In this document: positions 43,627 through 53,197 of the stretch, piece after piece
Layout of the letters: each line of letters begins with the position of its first letter
Position numbering within the stretch: the stretch's first letter is position 1
Source: Arenimonas soli
Lineage (GTDB): Bacteria; Pseudomonadota; Gammaproteobacteria; Xanthomonadales; Xanthomonadaceae
NCBI RefSeq assembly: GCF_014643775.1
Contig: NZ_BMKC01000001.1
Coordinates: forward strand, 124,001 to 188,000
DNA: 64,000 nt
Direction of reading: 5' to 3'
Notes under the pieces: model-generated
What the model was told of the DNA's origin: nothing
What the model saw: the letters and a program-made list of their open reading frames with translations, nothing else
The model's database searches: none
Made by a program: the position numbers and the translations under genes

Positions 43627-45441
43627 CTAGTGCCTGCCGTTCCAGACCAGGCCCAGCACGGCGCTGCGGCCTGGCGTGTTGTAGCCCTGCACCAGCGTGT
43701 AGTCGCGGTCGGTCAGGTTTTCGATGCGCGCTTCCAGGCGCCAGGACGGGGTCAGGGTCCAGGCCAGGCGCAGGTGGGCGATTGCGTACGCGCCGGGGTT
43801 GCCGCCGAAATCGCGGCGGGACGAGGCGTAGTCAGCGTCCAGGCCCAGCTCCAGCCCGTTGTCGAAGCGGTAGCCGATATCCACGTGGGCCTTGTGGCGG
43901 GCGCGGCGAAGCAGGGCCAGGCCGGTGGCCTCGTCCTCGGTATCGAGCCAGGCCAGGTTGCCACCGACGATCCAGGCGCCACCGTCGAAGCGGTAGTCGA
44001 GTTCGATGCCGTCCATGCGGGCGCGGTTGACGTTGATGGCGTTGTTGGTGCCCGGGGCCGCGAAGGCGATCAGGTCGCGAACGCGGGTGCGGTAGGCGGA
44101 AAGGCCAAGCCGGTGTCCCGCGGCAGGCGCCAGCGACAGCCCGGCTTCCCAGGTTTCCGAGCGCTCGGGTCGCAGGTCGGGGTTGCCGGCGAAGCCGAAT
44201 CCGGTGTCCGGGTAATAGAGCTCGTTGAAGTTGGGCGCCCGGAAACCTTCGCCCCAGGACAGGCGCAGCAGCGCATCGGGGCTGAGGTTCCAGCCCCAGG
44301 CCGCGTTGGCCGTGGTGGCACCGCCGAACTGGTTGCTGTGGTCCCGGCGCAGCGAGAGGTCGAGCAGCTGCCGGCCCCAGCGTCCGCCATAGCCGGCGAA
44401 CGCGGCGCGGCTGCTGCGGCTGCGAGAAAAAGTCTCGCCAGCGAAGGCGTTGGAGGAGATGCCCTCTTCGTCCTGCCAGTTCACGCCCAGGTTCAGCGTG
44501 CCCGAGGGTCCCAGCGCCAGGCTGTTCACCCAGTCCAGGCTGGTGCGGCGGCTGCGGAAGGCGTTCGAGAAGCCCGACACCGTGTCCAGGTCCTCGCGGG
44601 CATGGCCCAGGGCCAGTTGGTGGGTCCAGTTCGCGCCCAGCTCGCCGCCCAGGCTCAGGCCGGCGGAGCGGTTGCGGGCCCGCGTGTCGCCCTGGTCGAA
44701 CTCGACGTCGGCGTCGGTGGCGATGGCGCTCAAGGCCAGGCGCTGGCTGCCCAGCGAGGTCCGTCCGCGCAGGCCCAGGTTGAAGTTTCGGTAGCCGTCG
44801 TCGTCGGGATCATGGCCCCAGCTGTCGGCATTGGTGGCCGAAAAGCCACGCAGGCGCTGCCAGCCGGCGGTGACGCCGAATCCACGGTCGTCGGTGCCGG
44901 CGCCGGTGCCGGCGCTGGCGCCGACGCGACCGTAGCTGCCGGCGAAAACGCGCGCCGAGGCCGCCGACGGGTCGCGGGTGAAGACGTGGATGACGCCGGC
45001 GACGGCGTCCGAGCCCCAGATCGCCGCACGCGGGCCACGCACGATTTCGATGCGTTCGATCTGTTCCAGCGGCAGGTGGGCGAAGTCGAAGACGCCCTGG
45101 CCGGTGGACGAAACGCGCACGCCGTCCACCAGCACCAGGGTATGCGGGGCATTGCCGCCGCGCAGGAAAACGGTGCTGGCGCTGCCGGGGCCGCCGGTGC
45201 GGGCGATGTCGACGCCGACCTGGCGGCCGAGGAGGTCGATCAGCGAAGGCGCCTGGCTGGTTTCGATCTGCTCGCGCGTGATCACGGTGACCGAGGCCAG
45301 GGTTTCGCTGACCGGGCGTTGGACGCGGTTGGCGGTGACCTGCACCGCGTCGAGCGTGCGCGCGTCCTGGGCCAGGGCCGGGGTGGAAAGCGAAAGAACG
45401 ATGGCCGCGCACAGCGCGCGGCGTTGGCAAGGGAAAAACAT
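43627..45441 (-). CDS. btuB: TonB-dependent outer-membrane vitamin B12 receptor
   Basis: 604 residues from ATG 45441, with AGGAGG ten bases upstream. A signal peptide (about 1-24, ending ALAQ) and a TonB box-like stretch (LDAVQVTANRVQRPVSETLA) come first. The plug domain spans about 45-150 (SLIDLLGRQVGVDIARTGGPG, VDGVRVSSTGQGVFDFA, IERIEIVRGPRAAIWGSDA). A 22-strand barrel ends ...LGLVWNGRH. GEGFRAPNFNELYYP and NPDLRPERSETWEAG are BtuB hallmarks. Regulation fits: a cobalamin riboswitch lies in the 5' leader, so expression should fall when B12 is plentiful. Confidence 0.93.
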   Translation of the reverse strand: MFFPCQRRALCAAIVLSLSTPALAQDARTLDAVQVTANRVQRPVSETLASVTVITREQIETSQAPSLIDLLGRQVGVDIARTGGPGSASTVFLRGGNAPHTLVLVDGVRVSSTGQGVFDFAHLPLEQIERIEIVRGPRAAIWGSDAVAGVIHVFTRDPSAASARVFAGSYGRVGASAGTGAGTDDRGFGVTAGWQRLRGFSATNADSWGHDPDDDGYRNFNLGLRGRTSLGSQRLALSAIATDADVEFDQGDTRARNRSAGLSLGGELGANWTHQLALGHAREDLDTVSGFSNAFRSRRTSLDWVNSLALGPSGTLNLGVNWQDEEGISSNAFAGETFSRSRSSRAAFAGYGGRWGRQLLDLSLRRDHSNQFGGATTANAAWGWNLSPDALLRLSWGEGFRAPNFNELYYPDTGFGFAGNPDLRPERSETWEAGLSLAPAAGHRLGLSAYRTRVRDLIAFAAPGTNNAINVNRARMDGIELDYRFDGGAWIVGGNLAWLDTEDEATGLALLRRARHKAHVDIGYRFDNGLELGLDADYASSRRDFGGNPGAYAIAHLRLAWTLTPSWRLEARIENLTDRDYTLVQGYNTPGRSAVLGLVWNGRH

Positions 45442-45564
45442 GGTGGTGGAACCTCCTGTGGCGCACACCCGCGGGTCGTGGCGCACGCGGGGAAGGAGGG
45501 AGAACGCACAGGGCGGGGCCATGGCGTCGCCCCGTCGCCCACCGCGACGCGCCGTGATGGCCAC

Positions 45565-45742
45565 CGGGCAAGCCGGCGGCCAACCCCAGGCCGGTCTCCG
45601 GGCTTGCCAGTGGCGCGACGGGCGTCGCGCCGGACCTTCCGCCTTCCCATGCCCGGGGGCACAGTGGCTTGCTGGAAGGTTTGACTGGCCTACCGTTGCG
45701 GGGGCAGCGCCGGATTTCGACCGGCTTCCCGAGCACCAGGGG
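45565..45742 (-). promoter_or_regulatory. cobalamin riboswitch controlling btuB
   Basis: On the minus strand, about 120-300 bases before btuB, the class hallmarks appear in order: GGTGCTCGGGAA at the 5' end, CGCTGCCCCCGCAACGGTA, AAGCCACTGTGCCCCCGGGC, GGGAAGGCGG, and the B12 box AAGCCCGGAGACCGGCC near 45605-45589. The segment GGCAAGCC overlapping the B12 box (45608-45601) can pair with a GGCTTGCC just downstream (45574-45567), a plausible alternative structure for switching. The boundaries are approximate. Confidence 0.92.
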
Positions 45743-45768
45743 CGCGTGAATTCTAGATCAAGACCGGG

Positions 45769-45954
45769 TCAGTCGTCGCGGTCGGCGTCGAAACCATCAA
45801 GCCGGCCGTCGCCGCCCACGTGCAGGCGCACGGTGATGGGCCGGCAGCAGACGAAGCAGTCTTCGACGTATTCGGCGTCGCCGGCCGAGGGGTCGGCCAG
45901 GGTTTCGAAACGTTCCCCGCAGTGGGGGCAGGTGAGCACGATGGTGTCGAGCAT
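45769..45954 (-). CDS. CPXCG-motif Cys-rich small protein
   Basis: 61 residues. LTCPHCGERFETL near the N-terminus and EDCFVCCRPITVRL about 20 residues later give four or five cysteines able to hold one zinc. The size and pattern match the Cys_rich_CPXG family of small conserved proteins with unknown function. Its stop is 27 bases from the outer end of the btuB riboswitch, and its start is 46 bases from the hemW stop. Confidence 0.8.
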   Translation of the reverse strand: MLDTIVLTCPHCGERFETLADPSAGDAEYVEDCFVCCRPITVRLHVGGDGRLDGFDADRDD

Positions 45955-46000
45955 GGCGCCAGCCTGCCGCGCCGGGCCTTAGCGGGGCGTGAGCGGCGGC

Positions 46001-47155
46001 TCAGCCCTTCAGGAACAGGCCGATGACGTCGTTGGTGAAGCGCTGGCCCAGGTCGGTGGGCCGCCAGTGGCTGCCCGTGTTGTCCAGCCAGCTGCGCCGG
46101 CGGGCCTGTTCAAGCTCGGCGGCTATCTGGTCGCGGCCCAGGCCGGTGCGCGACTCGAAGTCGGCCAGGTCGAAGCCTTCGACCAGGCGCAGGGCATTGA
46201 GCATGTAGTCGAAGGGCCGGTTCGCCGGCGCGATCGGGTCGTCGCCGCCGATGCCGGCCGGCGTGCCGGCACGGGCCATGTAGTCGCGCGGGTTCTTGGG
46301 CTTCCAGCGGCGGCGGATCTCGCCGGTGGCGCCCAGGCTGATCTTGCCGTGGGCGCCGGCGCCGATGCCCAGGTAGTCGCCGAAGCGCCAGTAGTTGAGG
46401 TTGTGCGCGCACTGCCGGCCGGGCCGGGCATAGGCGCTGACTTCGTACTGGGCGTAACCGGCGGCGGCCATCGCCTCGATGCAGCGTTCCTGGATGTCCC
46501 AGGCGCTGTCCTGGTCCGGCAGGCCTTCGGGCGGACGGGCGGCGAAGGCGGTGTTGGGTTCCATCGTGAGCTGGTAATGCGACAGGTGCGCCGGCTGCAG
46601 GGCGATCGCGCGTTCGACGTCGTGCAGGGCCATGGCCAGGTCCTGGCCGGGCAGCGCGTACATCAGGTCGAGGTTGAGGTTGTCCAGGCCGGCGTCCTGG
46701 GCCAGCTTCACCGCGCGCTCGGCCTCGGCGCTGTCGTGGATGCGGCCCAGGCGCGCCAGGCAGCCGTCGTCGAAACTCTGGATGCCGAAGCTCACCCGGT
46801 TCACGCCGGCGGCGCGGTAGCCCTCGAAGCGGCCGAATTCGGCGGTGCCCGGGTTGCATTCCATGGTGATCTCGGTGCCGGGCGCAAAACGCAGGCGGGC
46901 GCTGCAGGCATCGAGGATGTCGCCGATCGCCTCGGGCGAAAACAGGCTGGGCGTGCCGCCGCCGAAAAACACGCTGTGCACGGGGCGGCCCCAGACCAGG
47001 GACAGGTCCTGTTCGAGGTCGCGCACCAGCGCGGCGACGTAGTCCCGGACCGGCAGCTCGCCGGTCTTTCCGTGCGAGTTGAAGTCGCAGTAAGGGCACT
47101 TCTTCACGCACCAGGGGATGTGGATGTACAGCGACAGCGGCGGCGGCACCAGCAT
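46001..47155 (-). CDS. hemW: HemW, radical SAM heme chaperone-like protein
   Basis: 384 residues from ATG 47155. The radical SAM cluster motif CxxxCxxC appears as WCVKKCPYCDFNSH, with the extra HemW cysteine pattern CPYCDF rather than the HemN form. GGGTPSLF, ECNPGTAEF and GVNRVSFGIQSFDDGCL are family signatures, and the C-terminal winged region (about 290-384) is present. HemW delivers heme to membrane enzymes and is not a coproporphyrinogen oxidase, although it is often annotated as one. It follows rdgB by four bases in an rph-rdgB-hemW operon. Confidence 0.93.
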   Translation of the reverse strand: MLVPPPLSLYIHIPWCVKKCPYCDFNSHGKTGELPVRDYVAALVRDLEQDLSLVWGRPVHSVFFGGGTPSLFSPEAIGDILDACSARLRFAPGTEITMECNPGTAEFGRFEGYRAAGVNRVSFGIQSFDDGCLARLGRIHDSAEAERAVKLAQDAGLDNLNLDLMYALPGQDLAMALHDVERAIALQPAHLSHYQLTMEPNTAFAARPPEGLPDQDSAWDIQERCIEAMAAAGYAQYEVSAYARPGRQCAHNLNYWRFGDYLGIGAGAHGKISLGATGEIRRRWKPKNPRDYMARAGTPAGIGGDDPIAPANRPFDYMLNALRLVEGFDLADFESRTGLGRDQIAAELEQARRRSWLDNTGSHWRPTDLGQRFTNDVIGLFLKG

Positions 47156-47159
47156 CGGC

Positions 47160-47753
47160 TCAGGCCCGGGCGAGCAGGGCGCGCAGGCGGGCGATGGCCT
47201 GGCCGCGGTGGCTGGCCTGGTTCTTGGTGGCGGCATCGAGCTCGGCCGCCGTCAGCCCGTGGCGGGGGTCGAGGAAAACCGGGTCGTAACCGAAGCCCTT
47301 TTCCCCGCGCGGCGAATGCAGCACCTGGCCGAACCAGCGGCCTTCGGCGACCAGCGGTTCCGGGTCGTCGGCGTGGCGCAGCAGCACCAGCACGCAGGTG
47401 AAGTGCGCCGTGCGCTGGCTGTCGGGCAGGGTTCGCATGGCCTCTAGCAATTTGGCGATGTTGGCCGCCGAATCGCCGTGGCTGCCGGCGTAACGCGCGC
47501 TGTAGATGCCCGGTTCGCCGCCCAGCGCCGGCACGACCACGCCCGAATCGTCGGCCAGCGCCGGCAGGCCTGTGGCGGCGCTGGCATGCCGGGCCTTGAT
47601 GATCGCGTTTTCGATGAAGCTGCGGCCGTCCTCGACGGCATCGCTGACGCCCAGCTCACCCTGGGTCACCAGCGCATAACCGAACTCGGCCAGCAGTGGC
47701 TTGAGTTCCGCCAGCTTGCCCTTGTTGGACGTCGCGAGGACGAGCTGCTTCAC
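47160..47753 (-). CDS. rdgB: XTP/dITP diphosphatase
   Basis: 197 residues from GTG 47753, overlapping the rph stop (GTGA). House-cleaning pyrophosphatase that removes dITP, XTP and d[17 protein letters not shown] opens the Ham1 fold, [29 protein letters not shown] is the substrate and metal region (shown by its ends [10 protein letters not shown] and ADDSGVVV), and [16 protein letters not shown] and [10 protein letters not shown] are standard. Full length, operon with rph and hemW. Confidence 0.95.
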   Translation of the reverse strand: MKQLVLATSNKGKLAELKPLLAEFGYALVTQGELGVSDAVEDGRSFIENAIIKARHASAATGLPALADDSGVVVPALGGEPGIYSARYAGSHGDSAANIAKLLEAMRTLPDSQRTAHFTCVLVLLRHADDPEPLVAEGRWFGQVLHSPRGEKGFGYDPVFLDPRHGLTAAELDAATKNQASHRGQAIARLRALLARA

Positions 47754-48478
47754 GAGGCCAGCGCAGCCCGCTGCAGGGCGACCAGCTCCGACACGCCCTG
47801 TTCGGCCAGGGCCAGCAGGGCATCGAGTTCGTCGCGGCGGAAGGCGTGGCCTTCGGCGGTGCCCTGGACTTCGATGAAGCCGCCGCCGTCGTTCATGACG
47901 ACGTTCATGTCGGTGTCGCAGCCGCTGTCCTCGCGGTAGTCGAGGTCCAGCACCGGCGTGCCCTGCCAGATGCCGACCGACACCGCGGCGACCGCGCCGA
48001 TGACCGGGTCGCGGGTGATGTCGCCACGGGCCTTGAGCCAGCCGACCGCGTCGCACAGCGCCACGTAGGCGCCGGTGATGGCCGCGCAGCGGGTGCCGCC
48101 GTCGGCCTGCAGCACGTCGCAGTCCAGGGTGATGGTGCGTTCGCCCAGGGCGCGGCGGTCCACGCAGGCGCGCAGGCTGCGGCCGACCAGGCGCTGGATT
48201 TCCAGCGTGCGGCCGCCCTGCTTGCCACGTGCGGCCTCGCGGTCGTTGCGGGTATTGGTGGCGCGCGGAAGCATGCCGTATTCGGCGGTGACCCAGCCTT
48301 CGCCCTTGCCGCGCAGGAAGCCCGGCACGCGCGGTTCGACGCTGGCGGTGCACAGCACGCGGGTGTCGCCGAAGCTGACCAGGACCGAACCTTCGGCGTG
48401 CCGGGTGTAGTTGCGTTCGATGCCGATGGCGCGGAGTTCATCGTGGGCGCGGCCGCTGGGGCGGTTTGAAACGGTCAT
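47750..48478 (-). CDS. rph: ribonuclease PH
   Basis: 242 residues. Phosphorolytic 3'-5' exoribonuclease that trims tRNA 3' ends. [58 protein letters not shown] (phosphate-binding Arg) and [18 protein letters not shown] are diagnostic. The minus-strand -10-like TAATCT (48514-48509) is 30 bases before ATG and shares a short intergenic region with divergent yicC. First gene of rph-rdgB-hemW. Confidence 0.96.
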   Translation of the reverse strand: MTVSNRPSGRAHDELRAIGIERNYTRHAEGSVLVSFGDTRVLCTASVEPRVPGFLRGKGEGWVTAEYGMLPRATNTRNDREAARGKQGGRTLEIQRLVGRSLRACVDRRALGERTITLDCDVLQADGGTRCAAITGAYVALCDAVGWLKARGDITRDPVIGAVAAVSVGIWQGTPVLDLDYREDSGCDTDMNVVMNDGGGFIEVQGTAEGHAFRRDELDALLALAEQGVSELVALQRAALAS

Positions 48479-48540
48479 CGGGCGACATCCGGCAATCTTT
48501 GGCCGGCTAGATTACCATTCGGGCTGTTTCCCACGGCCCG

Positions 48541-49410
48541 ATGCCCATGATCCGCAGCATGACCGCCTTCGCCGCCTGCGAGCGCGCCGCCACCGGTGGC
48601 CAGCTGGCCTGCGAGCTGCGCTCCGTCAACCACCGTTTCCACGAACTGGCGGTGCGCGCGCCCGAGGAACTGCGGGCGATCGAGCCGGCGCTGCGTGAAC
48701 GGGTGGCCCAGAAGGTCTCGCGCGGCAAGGTCGACATGGTGCTGCGTTTTCGCCCCGTCGCCGGCAGCCGCGCCGAACTCAAGCTCAACCAGGCCCTGCT
48801 CGACCAACTGGCCGAAGCCGCCCAGGGCGCGCAAACCCGCTTCCCGGGGCTGCGCACCGAGTTCACCGAGCTGCTTCGCTACCCGGGCGTGGTCGAGGAA
48901 GAAGCCCTGGACCAGGCCGGCCTGCAGGCCGATGCCCTGGCCCTGCTGGACGAGACCCTGGCCGAATTCGTCGCCGCCCGCGAGCGCGAGGGCGCCAAGC
49001 TGGCGGCGGTGATGCGCGAACGCATCGACGGCATCGAACGCATCACCGGCCAGGTCCGCGACTGGCTGCCGGAGATCCGCGCCGCGCTGCGCGCCAAGCT
49101 CGACGGCAGGCTGGCCGACCTCAAGCTGCCGCTCGACCCGGGCCGGCTGGAACAGGAAGTGGTGCTGAACCTGCAGAAGATCGACGTGGACGAAGAACTC
49201 GACCGCCTCGCCAGCCACGTCGCCGAAGCCCGCCGCGTGCTGGGCCTGCCCGAAGCCGTCGGCCGCCGCCTGGACTTCCTGATGCAGGAGTTCAACCGCG
49301 AGGCCAACACCCTGGGTTCGAAGTCCGTGGACAGCCGGACCACCCAGGCGGCGGTCGAGCTGAAGGTGCTGATCGAACAGCTCCGCGAACAGGTGCAGAA
49401 CCTCGAATGA
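48541..49410 (+). CDS. yicC: YicC family endoribonuclease
   Basis: 289 residues from ATG 48541; ATG 48547 (MIRSMTAFA, the commoner family start) is equally possible and no Shine-Dalgarno decides it. SMTAFAACERAATGGQLACE and SVNHRFHELAVRAPEEL are the N-terminal signatures. The C-terminal half (EEELDRLASHVAE, GRRLDFLMQEFNREANTLGSK) is the DUF1732 part with conserved acidic residues. YicC-type proteins are RNases implicated in small-RNA turnover. It overlaps gmk (ATGA), an arrangement seen widely in Proteobacteria. Confidence 0.92.
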   Translation: MPMIRSMTAFAACERAATGGQLACELRSVNHRFHELAVRAPEELRAIEPALRERVAQKVSRGKVDMVLRFRPVAGSRAELKLNQALLDQLAEAAQGAQTRFPGLRTEFTELLRYPGVVEEEALDQAGLQADALALLDETLAEFVAAREREGAKLAAVMRERIDGIERITGQVRDWLPEIRAALRAKLDGRLADLKLPLDPGRLEQEVVLNLQKIDVDEELDRLASHVAEARRVLGLPEAVGRRLDFLMQEFNREANTLGSKSVDSRTTQAAVELKVLIEQLREQVQNLE

Positions 49411-50027
49411 ACACCACCCGGGGCACGCTCTTCATCGTCGCCGCGCCCTCGGGGGCCGGCAAGTCGAGCCTGGTCAACGCCGTGCTGGCCAAGGAGCCGG
49501 GCATCGCGCTGTCGATTTCCTTCACCTCGCGCGCGCCGCGGCCGGGCGAGCGCCACGCCCAGCACTACCACTTCGTCAGCAAGGAAGAGTTCGTGCGCAT
49601 GGTCGCCGCCGGCGACTTCTTCGAACACGCGCAGGTGCATGGCGACTACAAGGGCACGGCCCGGCAGTCGGTCGAACCCCAGCTGGCCGCCGGCAAGGAC
49701 GTGCTGCTGGAGATCGACTGGCAGGGCGCCCGCCAGGTCCGCGAACAGGTGCCCGACTGCGTCAGCGTGTTCATCCTGCCGCCGTCCCGCGATGCCCTGC
49801 AGACCCGCATGCGCAACCGCGGCCAGGACAGCGAGGAAACCATCGCCCGCCGGCTGGCCGCGGCCCGCGAGGAAATGAGCCACTACGACGAGTTCGACTA
49901 CGTCATCGTCAATGAACACTTCGATGCCGCCGCCGCCGAGCTCCGGGCCATCTTCGTCGCCCACCGCCTGCGCCGGCCGGTGCAGGCCCGGCGCCACGCC
50001 GACCTGATCCGCGACCTGCTGGCCTGA
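49407..50027 (+). CDS. gmk: guanylate kinase
   Basis: 206 residues. Phosphorylates GMP to GDP. Walker A APSGAGKSSLVNAV near residues 13-26, GMP-binding SFTSRAPRPGERHAQHYHFV and FFEHAQVHGDYKGT, then LLEIDWQGARQVRE (Walker B-like) and the lid NRGQDSEETIARRL are all present. Translationally coupled to yicC. The rpoZ promoter begins 33 bases after its stop, as in the common gmk-rpoZ-spoT order. Confidence 0.97.
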   Translation: MNTTRGTLFIVAAPSGAGKSSLVNAVLAKEPGIALSISFTSRAPRPGERHAQHYHFVSKEEFVRMVAAGDFFEHAQVHGDYKGTARQSVEPQLAAGKDVLLEIDWQGARQVREQVPDCVSVFILPPSRDALQTRMRNRGQDSEETIARRLAAAREEMSHYDEFDYVIVNEHFDAAAAELRAIFVAHRLRRPVQARRHADLIRDLLA

Positions 50028-50060
50028 ACACGGCCTCCGGGCGGGCTGGGACCGCCTGGA

Positions 50061-50089
50061 TTGCACGCAAAGCGGCCCGGGCGTAGAAT
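50061..50089 (+). promoter_or_regulatory. sigma70 promoter of rpoZ-spoT
   Basis: TTGCAC (50061-50066) and TAGAAT (50084-50089) with a 17-base spacer, about 67 bases before the rpoZ ATG. This is the best -35/-10 pair in the window. Confidence 0.7.
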
Positions 50090-50156
50090 ACCCGGTTCGC
50101 GTAACTTATTGATTTTCCGTGGTGCCCTGGCCGGGTGCCGCGGTCGAGGAGATCCC

Positions 50157-50459
50157 ATGGCCCGCATTACCGTGGAAGATTGCCTGTCCGTCGTGGACAA
50201 CCGCTTCGAGCTGGTGCTGATGGCGTCCAAGCGCGCCCGCCAGCTGGCCAAGGGCGTGGAGCCGGCGCTGGACAACAGCGAAAACGACGACAAGCCCACC
50301 GTGCTGGCGCTGCGTGAAATCGCCGCCCGCAAGGTCGACCAGGCCATGATCGACGACGTCGAGCGCGCCGAGCGCGAGCGCGCCGAACGCGAGGCCCTGG
50401 AATGGGCCGCCGCCGAAGTCGTGGACGACGACCTGGGCAAGGGCGGCGACGACCTCTGA
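50157..50459 (+). CDS. rpoZ: RNA polymerase omega subunit
   Basis: 100 residues from ATG 50157 with GAGGAG five bases upstream. [20 protein letters not shown] and [15 protein letters not shown] are the omega signatures, and [15 protein letters not shown] follows. The C-terminal tail is Glu/Ala-rich ([19 protein letters not shown]). It assists RNA polymerase assembly and forms part of a ppGpp site, which fits its position before spoT. It has its own promoter after gmk. Confidence 0.97.
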   Translation: MARITVEDCLSVVDNRFELVLMASKRARQLAKGVEPALDNSENDDKPTVLALREIAARKVDQAMIDDVERAERERAEREALEWAAAEVVDDDLGKGGDDL

Positions 50460-50568
50460 TCGGACGGGTCGGCCTCGCCGGCCCTGTGTGAAGACCTCGC
50501 CTGAATCCCCGGCGAGGGCTGCAGCCCCCGGCATTGATGCCTTTCCCGCGCCCGCGTAGGCTGCGGAC

Positions 50569-52743
50569 ATGTCCTCGTTTTCCAAGCCAAGACTGGCGGA
50601 TGCCCCCTGCCCGGACCCCTGTCCGGACGCGGTGGAAGCGCTTGAGCGCCGCCTGGCCGAGTACCTGCCGATCGACCAGGTCAGGCAGGTGCGGCGGGCC
50701 TACGAGGTCGGCGCCCGCGCCCACGAGGGCCAGCTGCGCAAATCCGGCGAGGCCTACATCACCCACCCGGTGGCGGTGGCGTCGCTGCTGGCGGAGCTGC
50801 GGCTGGACGCCGAAACCCTGTGCGCTGCCATCCTGCACGACGCCCTGGAAGACACACCGCTGCCGCGCAGCGAGATCGAGCGCGAGTTCAGCCCCACGGT
50901 GGCCGAACTGGTGGACGGGGTCACCAAGCTCGACAAACTGCAGTTCCAGGACCGCCAAGAGGCTGCGGCGGAGAGCTTCCGCAAGATGATGCTGGCGATG
51001 GCGCGCGACCTGCGCGTCATCCTGATCAAGCTGGCCGACCGCCTGCACAACATGCGCACGCTCGATGCGATGGCCGCCGAATCGCGCCGCCGCATCGCCC
51101 GCGAAACGCTCGAGATCTACGCGCCCATCGCCCAGCGCCTGGGCATGAACAAGTTCAAGGCCGAACTGCAGGACCTGGGCTTCCGGGCCCTCTACCCCAA
51201 GCGGCATGCGGTCATTTCCAGGCGCGTGGCGTCCCAGCCGGTGATGCGCCGGGAGGCCCTGGCCACCGTCGAGGCCCAGCTGGCCCAGCGCCTGGCCCAG
51301 GAACAGCTGCCGCATTCGCTGGTGAGCCGGATCAAGTCGCCCTGGAGCATCTACACCAAGATGAAGCAGGAGCACAAAAGCCTCGACCAGGTGCTCGACG
51401 TCTTTGGCTTCCGCATCGTGGTGCCGGAGGTGATGCAGTGCTACCACGCGCTGGGCGCGGTGCATTCGGTGTACAAGCCGCTCGAAGGACGCTTCCGCGA
51501 CTTCATCGCCATTCCCAAGGCCAACGGCTACCAGAGCCTGCACACCGTGCTGTTCGGTCCCTACGGGGCGCCGGTGGAAGTGCAGATCCGCACCGAGGAA
51601 ATGGACCAGGTGGCCGAGCGCGGCGTCGCCGCCCACTGGCTTTACAAGAACGCCGGCAGCGGCAGCAGCGCCGCGCAGACGCGCGCCCAGGACTGGATCC
51701 GCGACCTGATGGACACCCAGCAGACGGCGGGTTCGTCGCTGGAGTTCCTGGACAACGTCAAGGTGGACCTGTTCCCGGACGAGGTGTACCTGTTCACGCC
51801 GCAGGGCGACATCATGGCGTTGCCGCGCAACGCCACCGCGCTCGATTTCGCCTACGCCGTGCACACCGACGTCGGCAACCATGCCGTCGCCGCCCGCGTG
51901 GACAGGAAGCTGGTGCCGCTGCGCACCAAGCTCGCCAGCGGCCAGAGCGTCGAGATCATCACCGCGCCTTCGGCCTCGCCGGGCCCGCAGTGGCTTGAAT
52001 ACGTGGTCTCGAGCAAGGCCCGCACCGCGATCCGGCACTTCCTCAAGCGGCTTGAGCACGAAGACGCGGTGGACCTGGGCCACCGCATGCTCGACCGTGC
52101 GCTCGAGGCCATGGAAAGTTCGCTCGACCGCGTGCCGCCCGACCGCATCGAACAACTGCTGGCCGACCTGCGCTATCGCCGCCTGGAAGAACTGCTGGCC
52201 GACATCGCCCTGGGCAACCGCATGCCGGCGCAGGTCGCGCGCATGATGGTCAACGGCCAGGACGACCTGCCGCTGACCGACGCCGAACTCCCCGTGGCGC
52301 CGACCGAACGCATCATGATCACCGGCAACGAACGCGGCGTGCTCAGCTTCGCCGCCTGCTGCCATCCGATCCCGGGCGACGAGATCATGGGTTACCTGAG
52401 CGCCGGCAAAGGCGTGGTGGTGCACCGGATGGATTGCCCGAACGTGGTCGAATACCGCAAGTTCCCCGAACGCTGCGTGCCCATGGCCTGGGACCGCAGC
52501 GTGGTCGGCGATTTCCGGGTGATCCTGCGCATCGACGTCGAGAACAAGCCCGGCGTGCTGGCCCAGGTCGCGGCCGCGGTGGCCGAAAGCAACTCCAATA
52601 TCGACGCGGTCGAATACCGCGAGCGCGACCTGACGGTGTCGGTGATGGAGTTCTCGATCGAAGTTCGCCACCGCAAGCACCTGGCCGACGTCATCCGGCG
52701 CATCCGCCGCCTGGGCGTGGTGCATGCGGTGCAGCGCCTCTGA
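50569..52743 (+). CDS. spoT: bifunctional (p)ppGpp synthetase/hydrolase
   Basis: 724 residues. Domains in order: HD hydrolase (about 55-200; [19 protein letters not shown] at 90-96, [12 protein letters not shown]), RelA/SpoT synthetase (about 250-370; [35 protein letters not shown]), TGS (about 395-455; [20 protein letters not shown]), helical and zinc-finger regions ([16 protein letters not shown]) and ACT (about 645-724). Both catalytic sites look intact. A TAGGCT hexamer ends six bases before ATG without a Shine-Dalgarno, hinting at a leaderless transcript in addition to read-through from rpoZ. Confidence 0.97.
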   Translation: MSSFSKPRLADAPCPDPCPDAVEALERRLAEYLPIDQVRQVRRAYEVGARAHEGQLRKSGEAYITHPVAVASLLAELRLDAETLCAAILHDALEDTPLPRSEIEREFSPTVAELVDGVTKLDKLQFQDRQEAAAESFRKMMLAMARDLRVILIKLADRLHNMRTLDAMAAESRRRIARETLEIYAPIAQRLGMNKFKAELQDLGFRALYPKRHAVISRRVASQPVMRREALATVEAQLAQRLAQEQLPHSLVSRIKSPWSIYTKMKQEHKSLDQVLDVFGFRIVVPEVMQCYHALGAVHSVYKPLEGRFRDFIAIPKANGYQSLHTVLFGPYGAPVEVQIRTEEMDQVAERGVAAHWLYKNAGSGSSAAQTRAQDWIRDLMDTQQTAGSSLEFLDNVKVDLFPDEVYLFTPQGDIMALPRNATALDFAYAVHTDVGNHAVAARVDRKLVPLRTKLASGQSVEIITAPSASPGPQWLEYVVSSKARTAIRHFLKRLEHEDAVDLGHRMLDRALEAMESSLDRVPPDRIEQLLADLRYRRLEELLADIALGNRMPAQVARMMVNGQDDLPLTDAELPVAPTERIMITGNERGVLSFAACCHPIPGDEIMGYLSAGKGVVVHRMDCPNVVEYRKFPERCVPMAWDRSVVGDFRVILRIDVENKPGVLAQVAAAVAESNSNIDAVEYRERDLTVSVMEFSIEVRHRKHLADVIRRIRRLGVVHAVQRL

Positions 52744-52810
52744 GTGCGGCTGGCGGGTGGCCGAGGGCCGCTCATACAATGGTCGTCCACGCCCCGCACC
52801 GAGGTCCGCC

Positions 52811-53194
52811 ATGCCCCGCCACGCCATCGCCACCGAACTAGCCCCCGCCGCCATCGGCCCGTATTCGCAGGCCGTGCGCGCCGGCGGTACGGTGTACCTG
52901 TCCGGGCAGATCCCGCTCGACCCGGCCACGGGCGAGCTGGTGCAGGCCGACATCGGCACCGAAACCCGGCGCGTCTTCGACAACCTCAAGGCGGTCTGCG
53001 AAGCGGCGGGCGGCAGCCTCGACGACGTCGCCCGCATCGGCATCTACCTCACCGACCTGTCGGATTTCGCCGCGGTCAACGCGGTGATGGCCGACTACTT
53101 CCAGGCCCCGTACCCCGCGCGTTCGACCATCCAGGTCGCCGGGCTGCCCAAGGGGGCGCGGGTCGAGGTGGACGCCGTGCTGGTCGCCGGCTGA
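52811..53194 (+). CDS. ridA: RidA family enamine/imine deaminase
   Basis: 127 residues. Trimeric enzyme hydrolysing reactive 2-aminoacrylate and related imines to ammonia and ketoacids. [27 protein letters not shown] (given by its ends AIGPYSQA and LSGQIPLDP) and [21 protein letters not shown] hold the catalytic-site arginine. It starts 68 bases after spoT with a TACAAT (52775-52780) between, so it may have its own promoter. recG follows four bases later. Confidence 0.95.
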   Translation: MPRHAIATELAPAAIGPYSQAVRAGGTVYLSGQIPLDPATGELVQADIGTETRRVFDNLKAVCEAAGGSLDDVARIGIYLTDLSDFAAVNAVMADYFQAPYPARSTIQVAGLPKGARVEVDAVLVAG

Positions 53195-53197
53195 GGC

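Noticed and set aside
46001-47155. Coproporphyrinogen III oxidase (HemN) annotation
   Set aside because: The motif pattern and length are those of HemW, which lacks HemN activity in characterised cases.
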